Positions 1 through 8,746 of a stretch of 64,000 nt of DNA are shown here, piece after piece (position 1 is the first letter of the stretch; the number at the start of each line of letters is the position of its first letter). Source of the stretch: Korobacter sp036501185 (GTDB lineage Bacteria > Acidobacteriota > Terriglobia > Terriglobales > Acidobacteriaceae); assembly GCA_036501185.1 (NCBI GenBank), contig DASYAU010000134.1, forward strand, positions 44,060 to 108,059. The letters are read 5' to 3'. The notes under the pieces were generated by a model. That model saw only the letters and a list, made by a program, of their open reading frames with translations. It searched no databases and had not been told where the DNA came from. Both the position numbers and the translations under genes were made by a program.

Positions 1-116
1 CTGCGATCGACGGCCCGGCCTCAAGCGAGAAAACGCAGAAGGTGCTCGGGTGGAAGCCGCAGGAACGCAGATTGATCGCGGATCTGGAGCAGGGAACCTA
101 CTTCGAGAAGGCGTAA
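1..116 (+). CDS. C-terminal fragment of a probable NAD-dependent epimerase/dehydratase (SDR) protein
   Basis: The window opens inside a plus-strand frame (codons begin at base 3) that ends at TAA 114-116. The last 37 residues include SSEKTQKVLGWKP and end in a DLEQGTYF-like tail. This resembles the extreme C-terminus of extended SDR proteins, where a similar 'S-x-K-x-x-x-x-LGW-x-P' segment precedes the stop. The catalytic and Rossmann regions lie outside the window, so the family call rests on this tail alone. It runs codirectionally with the aminotransferase that follows 186 bp later. Confidence 0.5.
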   Translation, partial: AIDGPASSEKTQKVLGWKPQERRLIADLEQGTYFEKA

Positions 117-302
117 CCGGCGGCCGAATCAAGAGTTGCTGCAGCCGCGAGGGACGGAGCGTCCGGTTGCCGCTGTTTCTTTGGGAAACTTTATGGCTTT
201 ATAAGCAAATCCGATTTGCCATCCGTGCCGCTGCTGCTGTTCAATAGAGCTTCGCCCCATCAATCCCGAATTCCTAACCCTGCACCCAAGCTGGAGTGAC
301 TC

Positions 303-1490
303 ATGCTTCATAAGAACCGGTTGTACACGCCGGGTCCGACGCAACTTCTCCCTGCGGCCCAGTTCGCCATGGCGGCGGCCACCATGCATCACCGGACCGC
401 CGAGTTTCGTGACCTGTATGTACGCACACTTGCTGATCTAAAGTCGTTCATTGGCACCCGGAACGATGTCATCCTTATGGCCTGCTCCGGCAGCGGCGCC
501 ATGGAAGCTTCCGTCTCTAACCTCACCTCGCCGGGCGACCGTGTTCTCGTGCTTTCGGCGGGCAAGTTCGGCGAGCGCTGGTCAAGCCTTGCCAAGGCGT
601 ACGGAGTGAAAGCCGACGTCGTGAGTGCTCCGTATGGCGAGACGATTTCACTCGACGCCGTCCGCGAGAAGCTCGATGGACATCGTGTCGTCTACATGCA
701 AGGAACCGAGACCTCGACTGGGGTCCGCCACGACGTCGAAGGGGTGGCGCGCCTGCTCAAGGGCTCGGATACGCTGCTCGTCGTAGACGCCATTACCGGC
801 CTCGGCACCACGCACTTTAACGTGGATGACTGGGACGTGGACGTGCTCATCGGCGGCTCGCAAAAAGCGGTCATGATCCCCCCGGGATTGGCGTATCTTT
901 CGGTGAGCGAGCGTGCCTGGCAGCGGATAGAGCAGAGCTCGAACCCGCGCTTCTACTTCGACCTGCGGAAAGAACGCAAGTCGGCGGCGAAGGGCGAGTC
1001 GGCTTACACGCCGGCTACGTCGCTCATCGCCGGACTCGGTGCGGCGCTGGATTTTATCCGCGGGATGGGCAACGGTGATCTCGCTGCCGGGCGATATGAG
1101 CTCGTAGAGAATGCTGAGACGGCGGCTGAGATGACGCGGGCTGCGGCTGAAGCGCTCGGGCTGAAAATGTTTGCGAAGGCCTCGCCGGCTGCGGCCGTCA
1201 CGGCAATTTGCGCTCCTGTGGGCATAGATTCCGGAGCGATCGTCAAGGGGTTCCGCAACCAGTTCGGCGCCGTAGTGGCCAATGGACAGGGCGACGAGAT
1301 GAAGGGCAAGATCTTTCGCGTCGCGCACCTCGGCTACTACGACTATCTCGACACGATTGCGGTAATCGGTGCTCTCGAACATGTGCTGGCTTCGATTTCG
1401 AAGCCCGCACATGTGGAGTTTGGCCCCGGTCTTCGTGCCGCGCAGATGATCTACGCTCGCCGCGCGACGTTCGCTGCGGCTGCGGTTTAG
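303..1490 (+). CDS. Class V aminotransferase (serine-pyruvate / alanine-glyoxylate type)
   Basis: A PLP-dependent enzyme of 395 aa, the usual length for the SgaA/AGXT family, which transfers amino groups between serine or alanine and pyruvate or glyoxylate. The N-terminus has the family hallmark YTPGPTQ. A Gly-rich cofactor loop (SGSGAMEA) follows near residue 65, and the internal aldimine lysine is K188 in GGSQKA. The start is supported by GGAG six bases ahead of ATG 303. Its immediate downstream neighbour is serA, and pairing with a phosphoglycerate dehydrogenase suggests a role in serine/glycine metabolism. It could also act as the phosphoserine-pathway aminotransferase; substrate specificity cannot be read from sequence. 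A second, diverged member of the family lies at 13308-14447. Confidence 0.88.
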   Translation: MLHKNRLYTPGPTQLLPAAQFAMAAATMHHRTAEFRDLYVRTLADLKSFIGTRNDVILMACSGSGAMEASVSNLTSPGDRVLVLSAGKFGERWSSLAKAYGVKADVVSAPYGETISLDAVREKLDGHRVVYMQGTETSTGVRHDVEGVARLLKGSDTLLVVDAITGLGTTHFNVDDWDVDVLIGGSQKAVMIPPGLAYLSVSERAWQRIEQSSNPRFYFDLRKERKSAAKGESAYTPATSLIAGLGAALDFIRGMGNGDLAAGRYELVENAETAAEMTRAAAEALGLKMFAKASPAAAVTAICAPVGIDSGAIVKGFRNQFGAVVANGQGDEMKGKIFRVAHLGYYDYLDTIAVIGALEHVLASISKPAHVEFGPGLRAAQMIYARRATFAAAAV

Positions 1491-1501
1491 CCATTCCATT
1501 C

Positions 1502-1533
1502 CCCGGCGAGTGCCATCGCGTGCATTCGCCGGG
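1502..1533 (+). terminator. Inverted repeat between the aminotransferase and serA
   Basis: CCCGGCGA (1502-1509) can pair with TCGCCGGG (1526-1533) across a 16-base loop, 12 bases after the aminotransferase stop. There is no clear T-tract. It may be an attenuator, a weak terminator or an mRNA-stabilising hairpin. A second short hairpin (CCCG/CGGG) lies near 1573-1586, just before the serA ribosome site. Confidence 0.35.
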
Positions 1534-1616
1534 CATTTCACCCCATTTTCGAAACGCATAACTCGGAGCCTACCCGTGTGTTCGGGTGGCCACCACTTTA
1601 TATAAGGAAGACCATC

Positions 1617-3212
1617 TTGAAAATTGTTGTTGCTGAGAAAATCGCATCCGCCGCAGTTGATTTGTTTCGCCAGGATCCGACTTGGACGGTGGTCACTCCT
1701 GACCAGGTCGCCAAGAAAGAACAGCTCGAAGCCGCGCTGAAAGGGGCGGACGCTCTCATCGTGCGCTCCGCCGTGTTCGTTGACGGCGCCCTGCTTGAGC
1801 ATGCCGACAAGTTGCGCGTGATCGGGCGTGCCGGCGTTGGGGTAGACAACATTGAGCTCGAAGCGGCCACTCGTCACGGCATCGCCGTGATGAACACTCC
1901 AGGCGCCAATGCCGTCGCGGTGGCGGAGCACACCATGGCGCTGATGCTGGCTCTGGCACGTTTCATTCCGCGCGCGACGGAGACGATGCACGCCGGCAAG
2001 TGGGAAAAGAAAAGCTTGCAGGGAACGGAGTTGCGCGGCAAAACGCTCGGCATCATCGGGCTTGGCCGGATCGGGATGGAAGTTGCACGCCGCGCTGCGG
2101 CCTTTGGCATGACGCTCGTCGCCCACGATCCTTACGTCTCGCCGACGGTGGCTGCCGATGCCAAGATCCGCCTTGCCGATCGCGACGAGGTGCTGAAGAC
2201 CGCCGACTACATTACGCTGCACGTCGCACTGACGCCGCAGACCGCGAGCATGGTCAACGCCGCTTCGATCGCGACGATGAAGAAAGGCGTACGCATTGTG
2301 AACTGCGCTCGTGGCGAGCTGATTGAAGACGCCTCCCTGGTCGAAGCTATCAAGTCCGGCCACGTCGCCGGCGCGGCGCTCGACGTGTTCGCCGAAGAAC
2401 CGTTGAAGAGCTCGCCATACTTCGGTGTGCCGAACGTCATTCTTACGCCGCATATCGGCGGGTCCACGGCCGAAGCGCAGGATGCAGTCGGCGTTCAGAT
2501 CGCTCAGCAGGTACGCGACTACCTGCAGCGCGGCGTGGTGCAGAACGCCGTTAACATGCCATCTCTGACGGAACAGGAGTACGTTGCGCTGGAGCCGTTC
2601 ATTACCCTCGGCGATCGACTGGGCAGCTTGCTGGCTCAGCTCAGCGAGTCTCGTTACGAAGAGATCGGTATCCGCTACACAGGCGCGGTAGGCGGGTGGA
2701 AGACCGAGCTCATCCGCAATGCGGTAATCAAGGGGCTGCTGCAGAACACGACGGACGAAAGCGTGAACCTCATCAATGCCAACTCCGTCGCAGAAACGCG
2801 CGGGATCCGCGTGCTCGAGTCGAAGAAGGAGCAGCCCTCCGGCGGCGGCGCCGCGAACGTCCTTGGGCTGACGCTGCAAACCCCAAAGGGCGTATTTTCC
2901 GCGCGTGGAACGGTGCTGCATGGGAGCTCGCCGCGGCTGCTCTCGTTCGACGGCATCGATGTTGAGGCGCCGCTGGAGAACACGCTGCTCGTCATCCGCA
3001 ATCGAGACATCCCAGGCGTCGTGGGCCGCGTGGGCAGCATTCTCGGCGACCATGAAGTCAACATCGCGAACTTCGCGCTGGGCCGCGCCTCGGGCAATAC
3101 GGGCGGCAACGCGCTGGCGGTGGTGCAGGTGGATGGCGCCATTACCGAAGCCGTGCTGCAACGATTGCGGCAGGCGAAGGCGATCCTCGCAGCGAACGTG
3201 GTGCAGTTCTAG
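1617..3212 (+). CDS. serA: D-3-phosphoglycerate dehydrogenase
   Basis: Catalyses the first committed step of serine biosynthesis, 3-phosphoglycerate to 3-phosphohydroxypyruvate with NAD+. The protein is 531 aa, the length of the long (type I) form. It has an N-terminal substrate domain, an NAD-binding Rossmann segment with GIIGLGRIG near residue 147, the D-isomer dehydrogenase signature, the HIGGST catalytic His region, an intervening ASB domain and a C-terminal ACT domain (VIRNRDIPGVVG). The start is TTG 1617: AAGGAAG at 1604-1610 sits six bases upstream, and translation from it begins MKIVVAEKI as in relatives. An upstream in-frame ATG at 1578 lacks such a site. A strong terminator follows. 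Confidence 0.95.
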   Translation: MKIVVAEKIASAAVDLFRQDPTWTVVTPDQVAKKEQLEAALKGADALIVRSAVFVDGALLEHADKLRVIGRAGVGVDNIELEAATRHGIAVMNTPGANAVAVAEHTMALMLALARFIPRATETMHAGKWEKKSLQGTELRGKTLGIIGLGRIGMEVARRAAAFGMTLVAHDPYVSPTVAADAKIRLADRDEVLKTADYITLHVALTPQTASMVNAASIATMKKGVRIVNCARGELIEDASLVEAIKSGHVAGAALDVFAEEPLKSSPYFGVPNVILTPHIGGSTAEAQDAVGVQIAQQVRDYLQRGVVQNAVNMPSLTEQEYVALEPFITLGDRLGSLLAQLSESRYEEIGIRYTGAVGGWKTELIRNAVIKGLLQNTTDESVNLINANSVAETRGIRVLESKKEQPSGGGAANVLGLTLQTPKGVFSARGTVLHGSSPRLLSFDGIDVEAPLENTLLVIRNRDIPGVVGRVGSILGDHEVNIANFALGRASGNTGGNALAVVQVDGAITEAVLQRLRQAKAILAANVVQF

Positions 3213-3227
3213 ATAGAGTTGAATAGG

Positions 3228-3259
3228 GCCCTGTCTTCACGAGACAGGGCTTTTCTTTT
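3228..3259 (+). terminator. Rho-independent terminator of serA
   Basis: A perfect 9-bp stem, GCCCTGTCT (3228-3236) with AGACAGGGC (3242-3250), is followed by TTTTCTTTT, 15 bases after the serA stop. It separates serA from the convergent protease gene. Confidence 0.92.
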
Positions 3260-3266
3260 GAGAAAG

Positions 3267-4364
3267 CTATTCTTCCAGCCGCTGCAACTTTCGCGTCTCC
3301 GCCAGCAGGGCCATGGAGTGGGTGAGGTTCTGCATGGTCACGATCCCGACCAGGCGGCCGCCATCCACCACCGGAACCAGGCCGAGTCCTTTTGTTCCGA
3401 TGCGCCGGAAGATTGCGGCGAGTGATTCGCTGCGTTGGGCAATCTGGAAGCCGCGGCTCATTACGCCCTGTACATAGCCGTTGCCGCTGCGCAGCGCGTC
3501 GAGAATCTTCTGGCGCGAGATGACGCCCACTAAATCGCTGCCACGAATGACCGGGAATTCATCCTGGAGCGTGTGGACGGCCTTGTTGAGCGCGTCTTCG
3601 AGCGTATCCGCGGACGAGAGGGTAGAGAAATCGGTGAGCATGACTTCTTCAATGCGCACGGTCTCCAGCACCTCCTGGAAGATGGCGGTACGGTCCTCGA
3701 TTTGCGCGCCGACAAAGATAAACACGCCGATCATCATGAGCCAGGGCATGGAGATGCCAGCGACCATGAAGAGCGCGGCGAAGATCTGGCCGACGGTGAC
3801 CGCCTTACGCGTGGCCTGTACATAGTCCATGCGTTGCGCAAACATGGAGCGCAGCACGCGGCCGCCATCCATGGGATAAGCGGGCAGAAGGTTGAAAAGG
3901 CCGAGCAGCAGGTTGCTCCAAACGAAGCTCTTCGGCAGGTTCTGTGGCGTGATCCATGGCCGCGAGAGCAAGTTCATGTGCAGCAGGCCGACGCAAGCAA
4001 GTGCCGCGCCCAGCCCGATGCCGAGGTTGATCAACGGACCAGCGGCGCTGATGCGAATGTCGCGCGCCGCGTTATGCCGGGTGTGCGGGCCGTTGTCGTC
4101 CATGAAGGTGATGCCGCCAATCGGCAGCAGCACGATGCCGCGCACCTTCACGCCTGAGCGCATGGCCACCAGAGCGTGTCCGAGTTCGTGCAGGACCACC
4201 GACCCGAAGACCAGCGCTACCAGTGCCAACCCACGCCCGGCTACCTGCACGCCATTAGCGCTTGTCTGCGTAAACCACACGAACATGAGCAGGAAGAAAA
4301 ACGTGAGGTGCAGGCGGATTTCGACGCCAAACAAACGACCGATCGGAATGGACCAGCTTCTCAT
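3267..4364 (-). CDS. Site-2 protease family (M50) membrane metalloprotease with CBS domains
   Basis: An intramembrane zinc protease. Numbered from ATG 4364 (365 aa), the zinc motif HELGH is residues 59-63 in a transmembrane helix. The third ligand is D166 in PAYPMDGGR, within the second conserved helix. Several further hydrophobic segments lie between residues 20 and 225. The C-terminal ~130 residues form a CBS-domain pair, known in this M50 subgroup and probably a nucleotide-sensing regulatory module. A GTG at 4382 would add six residues, but a TATAGAAT -10-like sequence directly abuts it, which favours the ATG. The gene is divergent from rsmD. Its substrate is unknown. Confidence 0.88.
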   Translation of the reverse strand: MRSWSIPIGRLFGVEIRLHLTFFFLLMFVWFTQTSANGVQVAGRGLALVALVFGSVVLHELGHALVAMRSGVKVRGIVLLPIGGITFMDDNGPHTRHNAARDIRISAAGPLINLGIGLGAALACVGLLHMNLLSRPWITPQNLPKSFVWSNLLLGLFNLLPAYPMDGGRVLRSMFAQRMDYVQATRKAVTVGQIFAALFMVAGISMPWLMMIGVFIFVGAQIEDRTAIFQEVLETVRIEEVMLTDFSTLSSADTLEDALNKAVHTLQDEFPVIRGSDLVGVISRQKILDALRSGNGYVQGVMSRGFQIAQRSESLAAIFRRIGTKGLGLVPVVDGGRLVGIVTMQNLTHSMALLAETRKLQRLEE

Positions 4365-4435
4365 AGAGAATCGCAGACTCACATTCTATACACTCTTAGA
4401 CGCGCGCAAGCGCACTCACGTTCCTAACACCTTCG

Positions 4436-4996
4436 ATGCGAATTATTGCTGGAAAATTCCGCAGCCGGCCGCTGAAGACGCCGCAAGGACTTGACGTCCG
4501 GCCGTCGTCCGACCGACTTCGCGAGACGCTCTTCAACGTGCTCACTGCCGGATACGAGCTGGAAAATTCCCGCTGGATCGACCTTTTCGCAGGAACCGGT
4601 GCGGTTGGCCTCGAGGCGCTGAGCCGCGGCGCGGGATACGTTTATTTCGTGGAAAAAGTGTCGAAGGTTGCACGGGTCACGGAAGCGAACATCAGTAGCG
4701 TAGGGGCAAGCGACCAGGCGCAAATTCTTACGAGTGACGTCCTAGCCGGCTTACGCCAATTGGAAGGCATCGACCCGGTGGAGTTCGTGTTTCTTGATCC
4801 GCCCTACCGCGAGGAAGGCGCTTATCTCGGAGTGCTGCGCATTCTTTCCGAGTCACCGGTTCTGAAGCAAGGATCCATCGTGATTGCAGAGCACACCAAG
4901 CACTTCGATCCGGGGGATGGCGTAGGCAAGTTGACGCGCTACCGCTCGCTGAAACAGGGCGACGCAGTGCTGAGCTTTTATAAGCGAGCTACATGA
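4436..4996 (+). CDS. rsmD: 16S rRNA (guanine(966)-N2)-methyltransferase
   Basis: An S-adenosylmethionine-dependent rRNA methyltransferase that modifies G966 of 16S rRNA. The 186 aa match the family. MRIIAGKFRSRPL and RPSSDRLRETLFN open the protein as in RsmD. The SAM-binding motif DLFAGTGAVGLEALSRGA spans 49-66 and the catalytic DPPY is residues 121-124. Its last 8 bases overlap the end of the convergent gene 4989-5546. Confidence 0.93.
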   Translation: MRIIAGKFRSRPLKTPQGLDVRPSSDRLRETLFNVLTAGYELENSRWIDLFAGTGAVGLEALSRGAGYVYFVEKVSKVARVTEANISSVGASDQAQILTSDVLAGLRQLEGIDPVEFVFLDPPYREEGAYLGVLRILSESPVLKQGSIVIAEHTKHFDPGDGVGKLTRYRSLKQGDAVLSFYKRAT

Positions 4997-5546
4997 TCAG
5001 TTCGCGGGTGCTCCGCACGATCGGGTGCTGCATCTCCTGCAACTCATTCTTCACGCAATTCAGGCCGTAGACGCAGCTTTCGAACTCTTTCGCCAGCTTG
5101 GCGAATAGCGGCGCCACCTTCGCATACTCGAAGTGCTCAAACTTCGAGACGATGTAGTAGCTTTCCTTGCCGGCTTTCATAAAGTCGACGAGGTTCTCGA
5201 GGCGCTCGCGGCGCAGGCGGAAGTGATTGATGCTCTCGGGGAACATGCCGGTGAAGAAGAGCGTGTAATCGCCGATGTGCTTGCGCACCTGGCGTTCGCG
5301 ATCGAACGACGGCGCCGGGCCGTAAATCGGGTCCGACTCCAGCAGCATTTCGCCGACATCCTGGAGTGGGCGGCCATCGGCGTTTTTCACGCGGAACAAA
5401 TTCTCAACGTCGCTAAATTCGGTGAGCATCGCCGCGACGTACTCTTTCACATCGGGATCGCGCAAGCCGATATCGTCGTCGAAATGGCGATCCACAAGGT
5501 TAAGGAAGAGCTCTTGCAAAGGTCGAGAATCTGCGAGTTGGCCCAC
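4989..5546 (-). CDS. Conserved hypothetical protein, 185 aa
   Basis: No family is recognised. The protein is soluble, acidic to neutral, and rich in charged helices. It begins with a QELFLNLVDRHF-like segment and has no signal peptide or membrane segment. I chose GTG 5546 because GGGGAG lies eight bases upstream; an ATG at 5615 would add a basic 23-residue extension (HLRRRKNGG) with no ribosome site. It ends convergently with rsmD, with an 8-bp overlap. The good codon-level structure and clean start context suggest a real gene, but no function can be assigned. Confidence 0.7.
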   Translation of the reverse strand: MGQLADSRPLQELFLNLVDRHFDDDIGLRDPDVKEYVAAMLTEFSDVENLFRVKNADGRPLQDVGEMLLESDPIYGPAPSFDRERQVRKHIGDYTLFFTGMFPESINHFRLRRERLENLVDFMKAGKESYYIVSKFEHFEYAKVAPLFAKLAKEFESCVYGLNCVKNELQEMQHPIVRSTRELIM

Positions 5547-5671
5547 GTTGTCATCTCCCCACAGCGAAAACTTAGACGGAGAGATACCGCCATTCTTCCT
5601 CCGCCGCAAGTGCATCTTTGGATGATCCCCATCAATTTCTTTGATAGGCAGCTTCCAGCAGACTTGCTACT

Positions 5672-5688
5672 GGATTAGAACCCGCTTG
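5672..5688 (-). repeat. 17-base motif shared with 15519-15535
   Basis: GGATTAGAACCCGCTTG here and GGATTAGAACCGGCTTG at 15519-15535 differ at one base. Each lies about 100-130 bases upstream of a minus-strand start codon (4989-5546 gene; panB). This could be a promoter or operator element, or chance. Confidence 0.3.
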
Positions 5689-5771
5689 GGACCCGCATAG
5701 TTGCTGGGGAAAATCACACGATGGTGGACAACCCGCGGTATTAGCAGTCGGCGCCCTCAAGTGATAACAAA

Positions 5772-5784
5772 GTTGCGATAAGCT
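5772..5784 (+). promoter_or_regulatory. Promoter-like 13-mer upstream of folC
   Basis: GTTGCGATAAGCT occurs here and again, identically, at 7157-7169, in each case 10-14 bases before a start codon (folC, plsC). It contains an extended -10-like TGCGATAAG. The short distance to the start codon suggests a leaderless or near-leaderless transcript. Confidence 0.4.
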
Positions 5785-5798
5785 GTTCGGTGCCTTCC

Positions 5799-7142
5799 AT
5801 GACCTACCAGGCTGCCGTCGAGGCGCTGTACAAGCTCGGCCACGAGCTTGCCGGAACGCCCTCGCACAAATTCGATCTCGCGCACATGCGGGCGCTGCTC
5901 GACGCCATGGGAAATCCTCAGCAACGATTCCCGAGCGTGCTCATTGCCGGGACGAACGGCAAGGGATCGACTGCCGCCACACTGTCGTCGATCTTGCTCA
6001 CCGCCGGATACAAAACCGCGCTCTATACGTCCCCGCATTTGGTGCGCATCAACGAACGCATCCGGGTGAATGGGGAATACATTGGTGACGCTGAGTTCGC
6101 GGCCGCTTACGGGCACGTGGAACACCTCGCCTGCGAGCTTGTTCATGCGAAAACACTGCCCTGGCATCCCAGTTTCTTCGAGATGCTGACGGCGATGGCC
6201 TTCGAGGTCTTTGCGCGGGCGGGTGTGCAGATCGCGGTGCTGGAAGTTGGCATGGGTGGTCGCCTTGACGCTACCAACGTCGTTCAGCCGCTGATCTCGG
6301 TGATTACCGACATTTCGCTCGATCACCAGAAGTTTCTCGGCAACACGATCGCGGAAATCGCCGTGGAAAAAGCAGGGATCATCAAGAGTGAGGGAACGGT
6401 GATCACGCTGCCGCAGCATCCCGCAGCCAACGATGCTATTGGCCACGCGATTCTCGCGCAGCACGCCACGGGCATCAGTGCTGTAAAGCACATGCCGCCA
6501 GTCTCGCCCGGTGCTTCCGACTTTGGGGAGGAGGAAGGCCGAAACCGATATTCTTTGGAGGTGATGGGACAGGTCATCTCCATCGATTCGCCGCTGCCGG
6601 GGCGTCACCAACTGCGCAATCTCGCGCTGGCGATTACCGCCGCCGAAGAACTCGGGCGCGCCGGTTTTCCGGTCACGCCAGCCCAAATCGAGCAGGGAAT
6701 TCGCAGTACCCGGTGGCCGGGGCGGTTCCATGTTGTTCCAGCCGGCCAGAACGAGCTGCAGCGCGAGCTCATTTTCGATGTGGCACATAACCCCGATGGC
6801 GCCTGGGCGCTCCGCTCCGTGCTCTCCGAACGAGTTGGCGAAAAAGCGATCACTCTTGTTTTCGGAGCGATGCAGGATAAGGCCTTTGAGGAGATGATCC
6901 AGATCCTCTTTCCGATCGCGCAGCAGGTGGTGGTGACGCGTGCGCACAACCCACGCGCCGCCACGACTGCCGACCTCGCGCAAGCTGCCCAGCAAGTGGG
7001 AACCGATGTGGTCGAGGTGGCCACGGTCGAAGCCGCGCTTCGCCATGCTGCAGAGATGACTCCGGATTCCGGAGTCATCGTGATCACGGGATCGATATTC
7101 GTGGTGGGCGAAGCAATGCAGGCACTGAATATCTCCACATAA
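5799..7142 (+). CDS. folC: Bifunctional folylpolyglutamate synthase/dihydrofolate synthase
   Basis: Adds glutamate to dihydropteroate and to folates, an ATP-dependent Mur-ligase-like reaction in the cytosol. The P-loop GTNGKGS lies near residues 51-57, followed by a TSPHLVRINERI folate-binding segment, the VGMGGRLDATN signature, and the C-terminal ligase domain with DVAHNPDGAW. The length of about 447 aa is typical. ATG 5799 is preferred; GTG 5790 in the same frame adds three residues, and neither has a clear Shine-Dalgarno sequence. The promoter-like 13-mer at 5772-5784 precedes it. Followed by plsC with its own copy of the 13-mer, so the two may be transcribed separately. Confidence 0.93.
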   Translation: MTYQAAVEALYKLGHELAGTPSHKFDLAHMRALLDAMGNPQQRFPSVLIAGTNGKGSTAATLSSILLTAGYKTALYTSPHLVRINERIRVNGEYIGDAEFAAAYGHVEHLACELVHAKTLPWHPSFFEMLTAMAFEVFARAGVQIAVLEVGMGGRLDATNVVQPLISVITDISLDHQKFLGNTIAEIAVEKAGIIKSEGTVITLPQHPAANDAIGHAILAQHATGISAVKHMPPVSPGASDFGEEEGRNRYSLEVMGQVISIDSPLPGRHQLRNLALAITAAEELGRAGFPVTPAQIEQGIRSTRWPGRFHVVPAGQNELQRELIFDVAHNPDGAWALRSVLSERVGEKAITLVFGAMQDKAFEEMIQILFPIAQQVVVTRAHNPRAATTADLAQAAQQVGTDVVEVATVEAALRHAAEMTPDSGVIVITGSIFVVGEAMQALNIST

Positions 7143-7156
7143 ACGGCGCCGCATCC

Positions 7157-7169
7157 GTTGCGATAAGCT
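7157..7169 (+). promoter_or_regulatory. Promoter-like 13-mer upstream of plsC
   Basis: A second exact copy of GTTGCGATAAGCT, ending 10 bases before ATG 7180. See the folC copy at 5772-5784. Confidence 0.4.
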
Positions 7170-7179
7170 ATTTACAGCG

Positions 7180-7986
7180 ATGTCCGACCTGGTGAGCCGC
7201 CTTCGCTCTTATTGCGTCTACGTTCCGCTGGTGTACCTGTACACCGCGGTGATGGGCACCGGCTCGCTTATTGCTTCGCTATTCGATCGCGATGGGCGGA
7301 TCCAGCACTGGTTCGCGCGTACCTGGTCGCGGATGATCCTGGGGACCACCGGATGTCCGATCACCATTGTCAATCCTGAGAAGCTCAATGCCGGGGGACC
7401 TGCGGTTTACGTGGTCAATCATCTCTCCGCATTCGACATCCCGTCGTTGTACACCGCGCTGCCATTCCAGTTCCGCATCATGGCGAAGAAGGAGCTGTTC
7501 CGGTATCCCGTGCTCGGCTGGCACCTCACCCGCTCCGGGCAGATCCCAATTGATCGCGATAATGCGCGGTCTTCGCTGAAGAGCCTGGTGCGTGCCAGTG
7601 AGGCGTTGAAGAATGGGATGTCGCTGGTCGTTTTTCCTGAAGGCGGCCGGTCTGCTGACGGCCAGCTTCAGCCCTTCCTCGGCGGCTCGTTCTACGTGGC
7701 TATCAAGGCGCAAGCGCCCATTGTCCCGATGGCACTGATTGGCACTTACGAGGCGTTGCCGATGAACAGTTTTCACGTGCGTCCGCGGCCGTTTCAACTG
7801 GTGGTTGGCGATGCCATCCCGACGACTGGCTATGCGCCACGGCAAATGGATAAACTGGCTGCGCAGGCCGAAGCCGCGGTCGCCGAACTTTATTATCGGC
7901 GCGCGGGCGTGGCTCGTCCCGCTGCTGCACCCGCTGAGGATGCACTGCGGCATACGCAACTCACCGAGTCTCCGGAAGGACAATGA
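7180..7986 (+). CDS. plsC: 1-acyl-sn-glycerol-3-phosphate acyltransferase
   Basis: Acylates lysophosphatidate in membrane phospholipid synthesis. The 268-aa protein has a hydrophobic N-terminal segment (about residues 13-35) for membrane association. The catalytic HX4D is H81-LSAF-D86 and the substrate motif FPEGGRS is residues 152-158. PIVPMALIGTYEAL is the fourth acyltransferase block. The C-terminal ~30 residues are Ala/Pro-rich and variable. The stop overlaps the next start (ATGA at 7983-7986), so translation is likely coupled to the amidotransferase. Confidence 0.9.
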   Translation: MSDLVSRLRSYCVYVPLVYLYTAVMGTGSLIASLFDRDGRIQHWFARTWSRMILGTTGCPITIVNPEKLNAGGPAVYVVNHLSAFDIPSLYTALPFQFRIMAKKELFRYPVLGWHLTRSGQIPIDRDNARSSLKSLVRASEALKNGMSLVVFPEGGRSADGQLQPFLGGSFYVAIKAQAPIVPMALIGTYEALPMNSFHVRPRPFQLVVGDAIPTTGYAPRQMDKLAAQAEAAVAELYYRRAGVARPAAAPAEDALRHTQLTESPEGQ

Positions 7987-8744
7987 CGAAGCCGCGCATC
8001 GCGATCCCCGAGCCGCATTCTTCCCGCGAGTACACAGGCAAGCGACTGGCCGACTACATCGCGCCGATCGTGGACGCTGGAGGCGAAGCTGTAGTTATCC
8101 CGCTCGCGCTGTCACCATCGGAGCAGGCTCACTTGATCAAGTCTTGCGATGCCGTGCTGCTGCCTGGCAGCCCCGCCGATGTGGATCCGGAAAAGTATGA
8201 CGAGGCGCGCGATCCTCATACGGCTGCTGCTGACATTGCGCGCGACAATGCGGACGAACTCTTACTGCAAGACGCGTACAACATGCGCAAGCCGGTGTTC
8301 GGTATCTGTTACGGAGTGCAGTCGCTGAATGTTTGGCGGAGCGGCAAGCTCGTTCAGCACATCGAAAGCCAGGTGGCGCACGAAGTTAAGCACGAAGCGC
8401 GGGCCCACACGATCAAGGTGCAAGGCAGTACGCTGCTTGCCAAGCTTGCTGCTGAGGCCGAGCTGGAGATCGAGGAACACTGGGTCAACTCTTCACATCA
8501 CCAGTCGCTCGCCGTGCTTGGCGATGGGCTGCGACTTGCGGCGACCTCTCCGCAGGACGGCGTCATCGAGGCGGTCGAAGGCACTGCTCCCGACCAATGG
8601 GTAGTGGGCGTGCAGTGGCATCCCGAACGCACGTACCAGGACGACAAATTTTCGCGCCTGCTTTTCGAGACGTTTATCGCGGAAGCTCGGCGCTGGCATG
8701 AACAAGTTGCAGCGAAGCGAAACGATTTCGAGGCGGTGCGCTGA
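7983..8744 (+). CDS. Class I glutamine amidotransferase, gamma-Glu-GABA hydrolase (PuuD)-like
   Basis: A peptidase C26-type hydrolase of 253 aa. The nucleophile is C109 in FGICYGVQ; the partners are H213 and E215 in QWHPER. An early LPGSPADVDPEKY block corresponds to the GG-x-D-x-P-x-x-Y segment of gamma-glutamyl-gamma-aminobutyrate hydrolases, with SPADVD replacing the usual GGxD. It probably cleaves a gamma-glutamyl amide; the exact substrate is unknown. ATGA overlap with plsC, and only 2 bases to the following SDR gene, indicate an operon. Confidence 0.82.
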   Translation: MTKPRIAIPEPHSSREYTGKRLADYIAPIVDAGGEAVVIPLALSPSEQAHLIKSCDAVLLPGSPADVDPEKYDEARDPHTAAADIARDNADELLLQDAYNMRKPVFGICYGVQSLNVWRSGKLVQHIESQVAHEVKHEARAHTIKVQGSTLLAKLAAEAELEIEEHWVNSSHHQSLAVLGDGLRLAATSPQDGVIEAVEGTAPDQWVVGVQWHPERTYQDDKFSRLLFETFIAEARRWHEQVAAKRNDFEAVR

Positions 8745-8746
8745 CT

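Noticed and set aside
648..3161. A very long open frame (837 codons) on the minus strand, antisense to the class V aminotransferase and serA
   Set aside because: High-GC codon bias keeps this frame open. Its translation is Arg/His-rich with no domain, while the plus strand encodes two clearly conserved enzymes.
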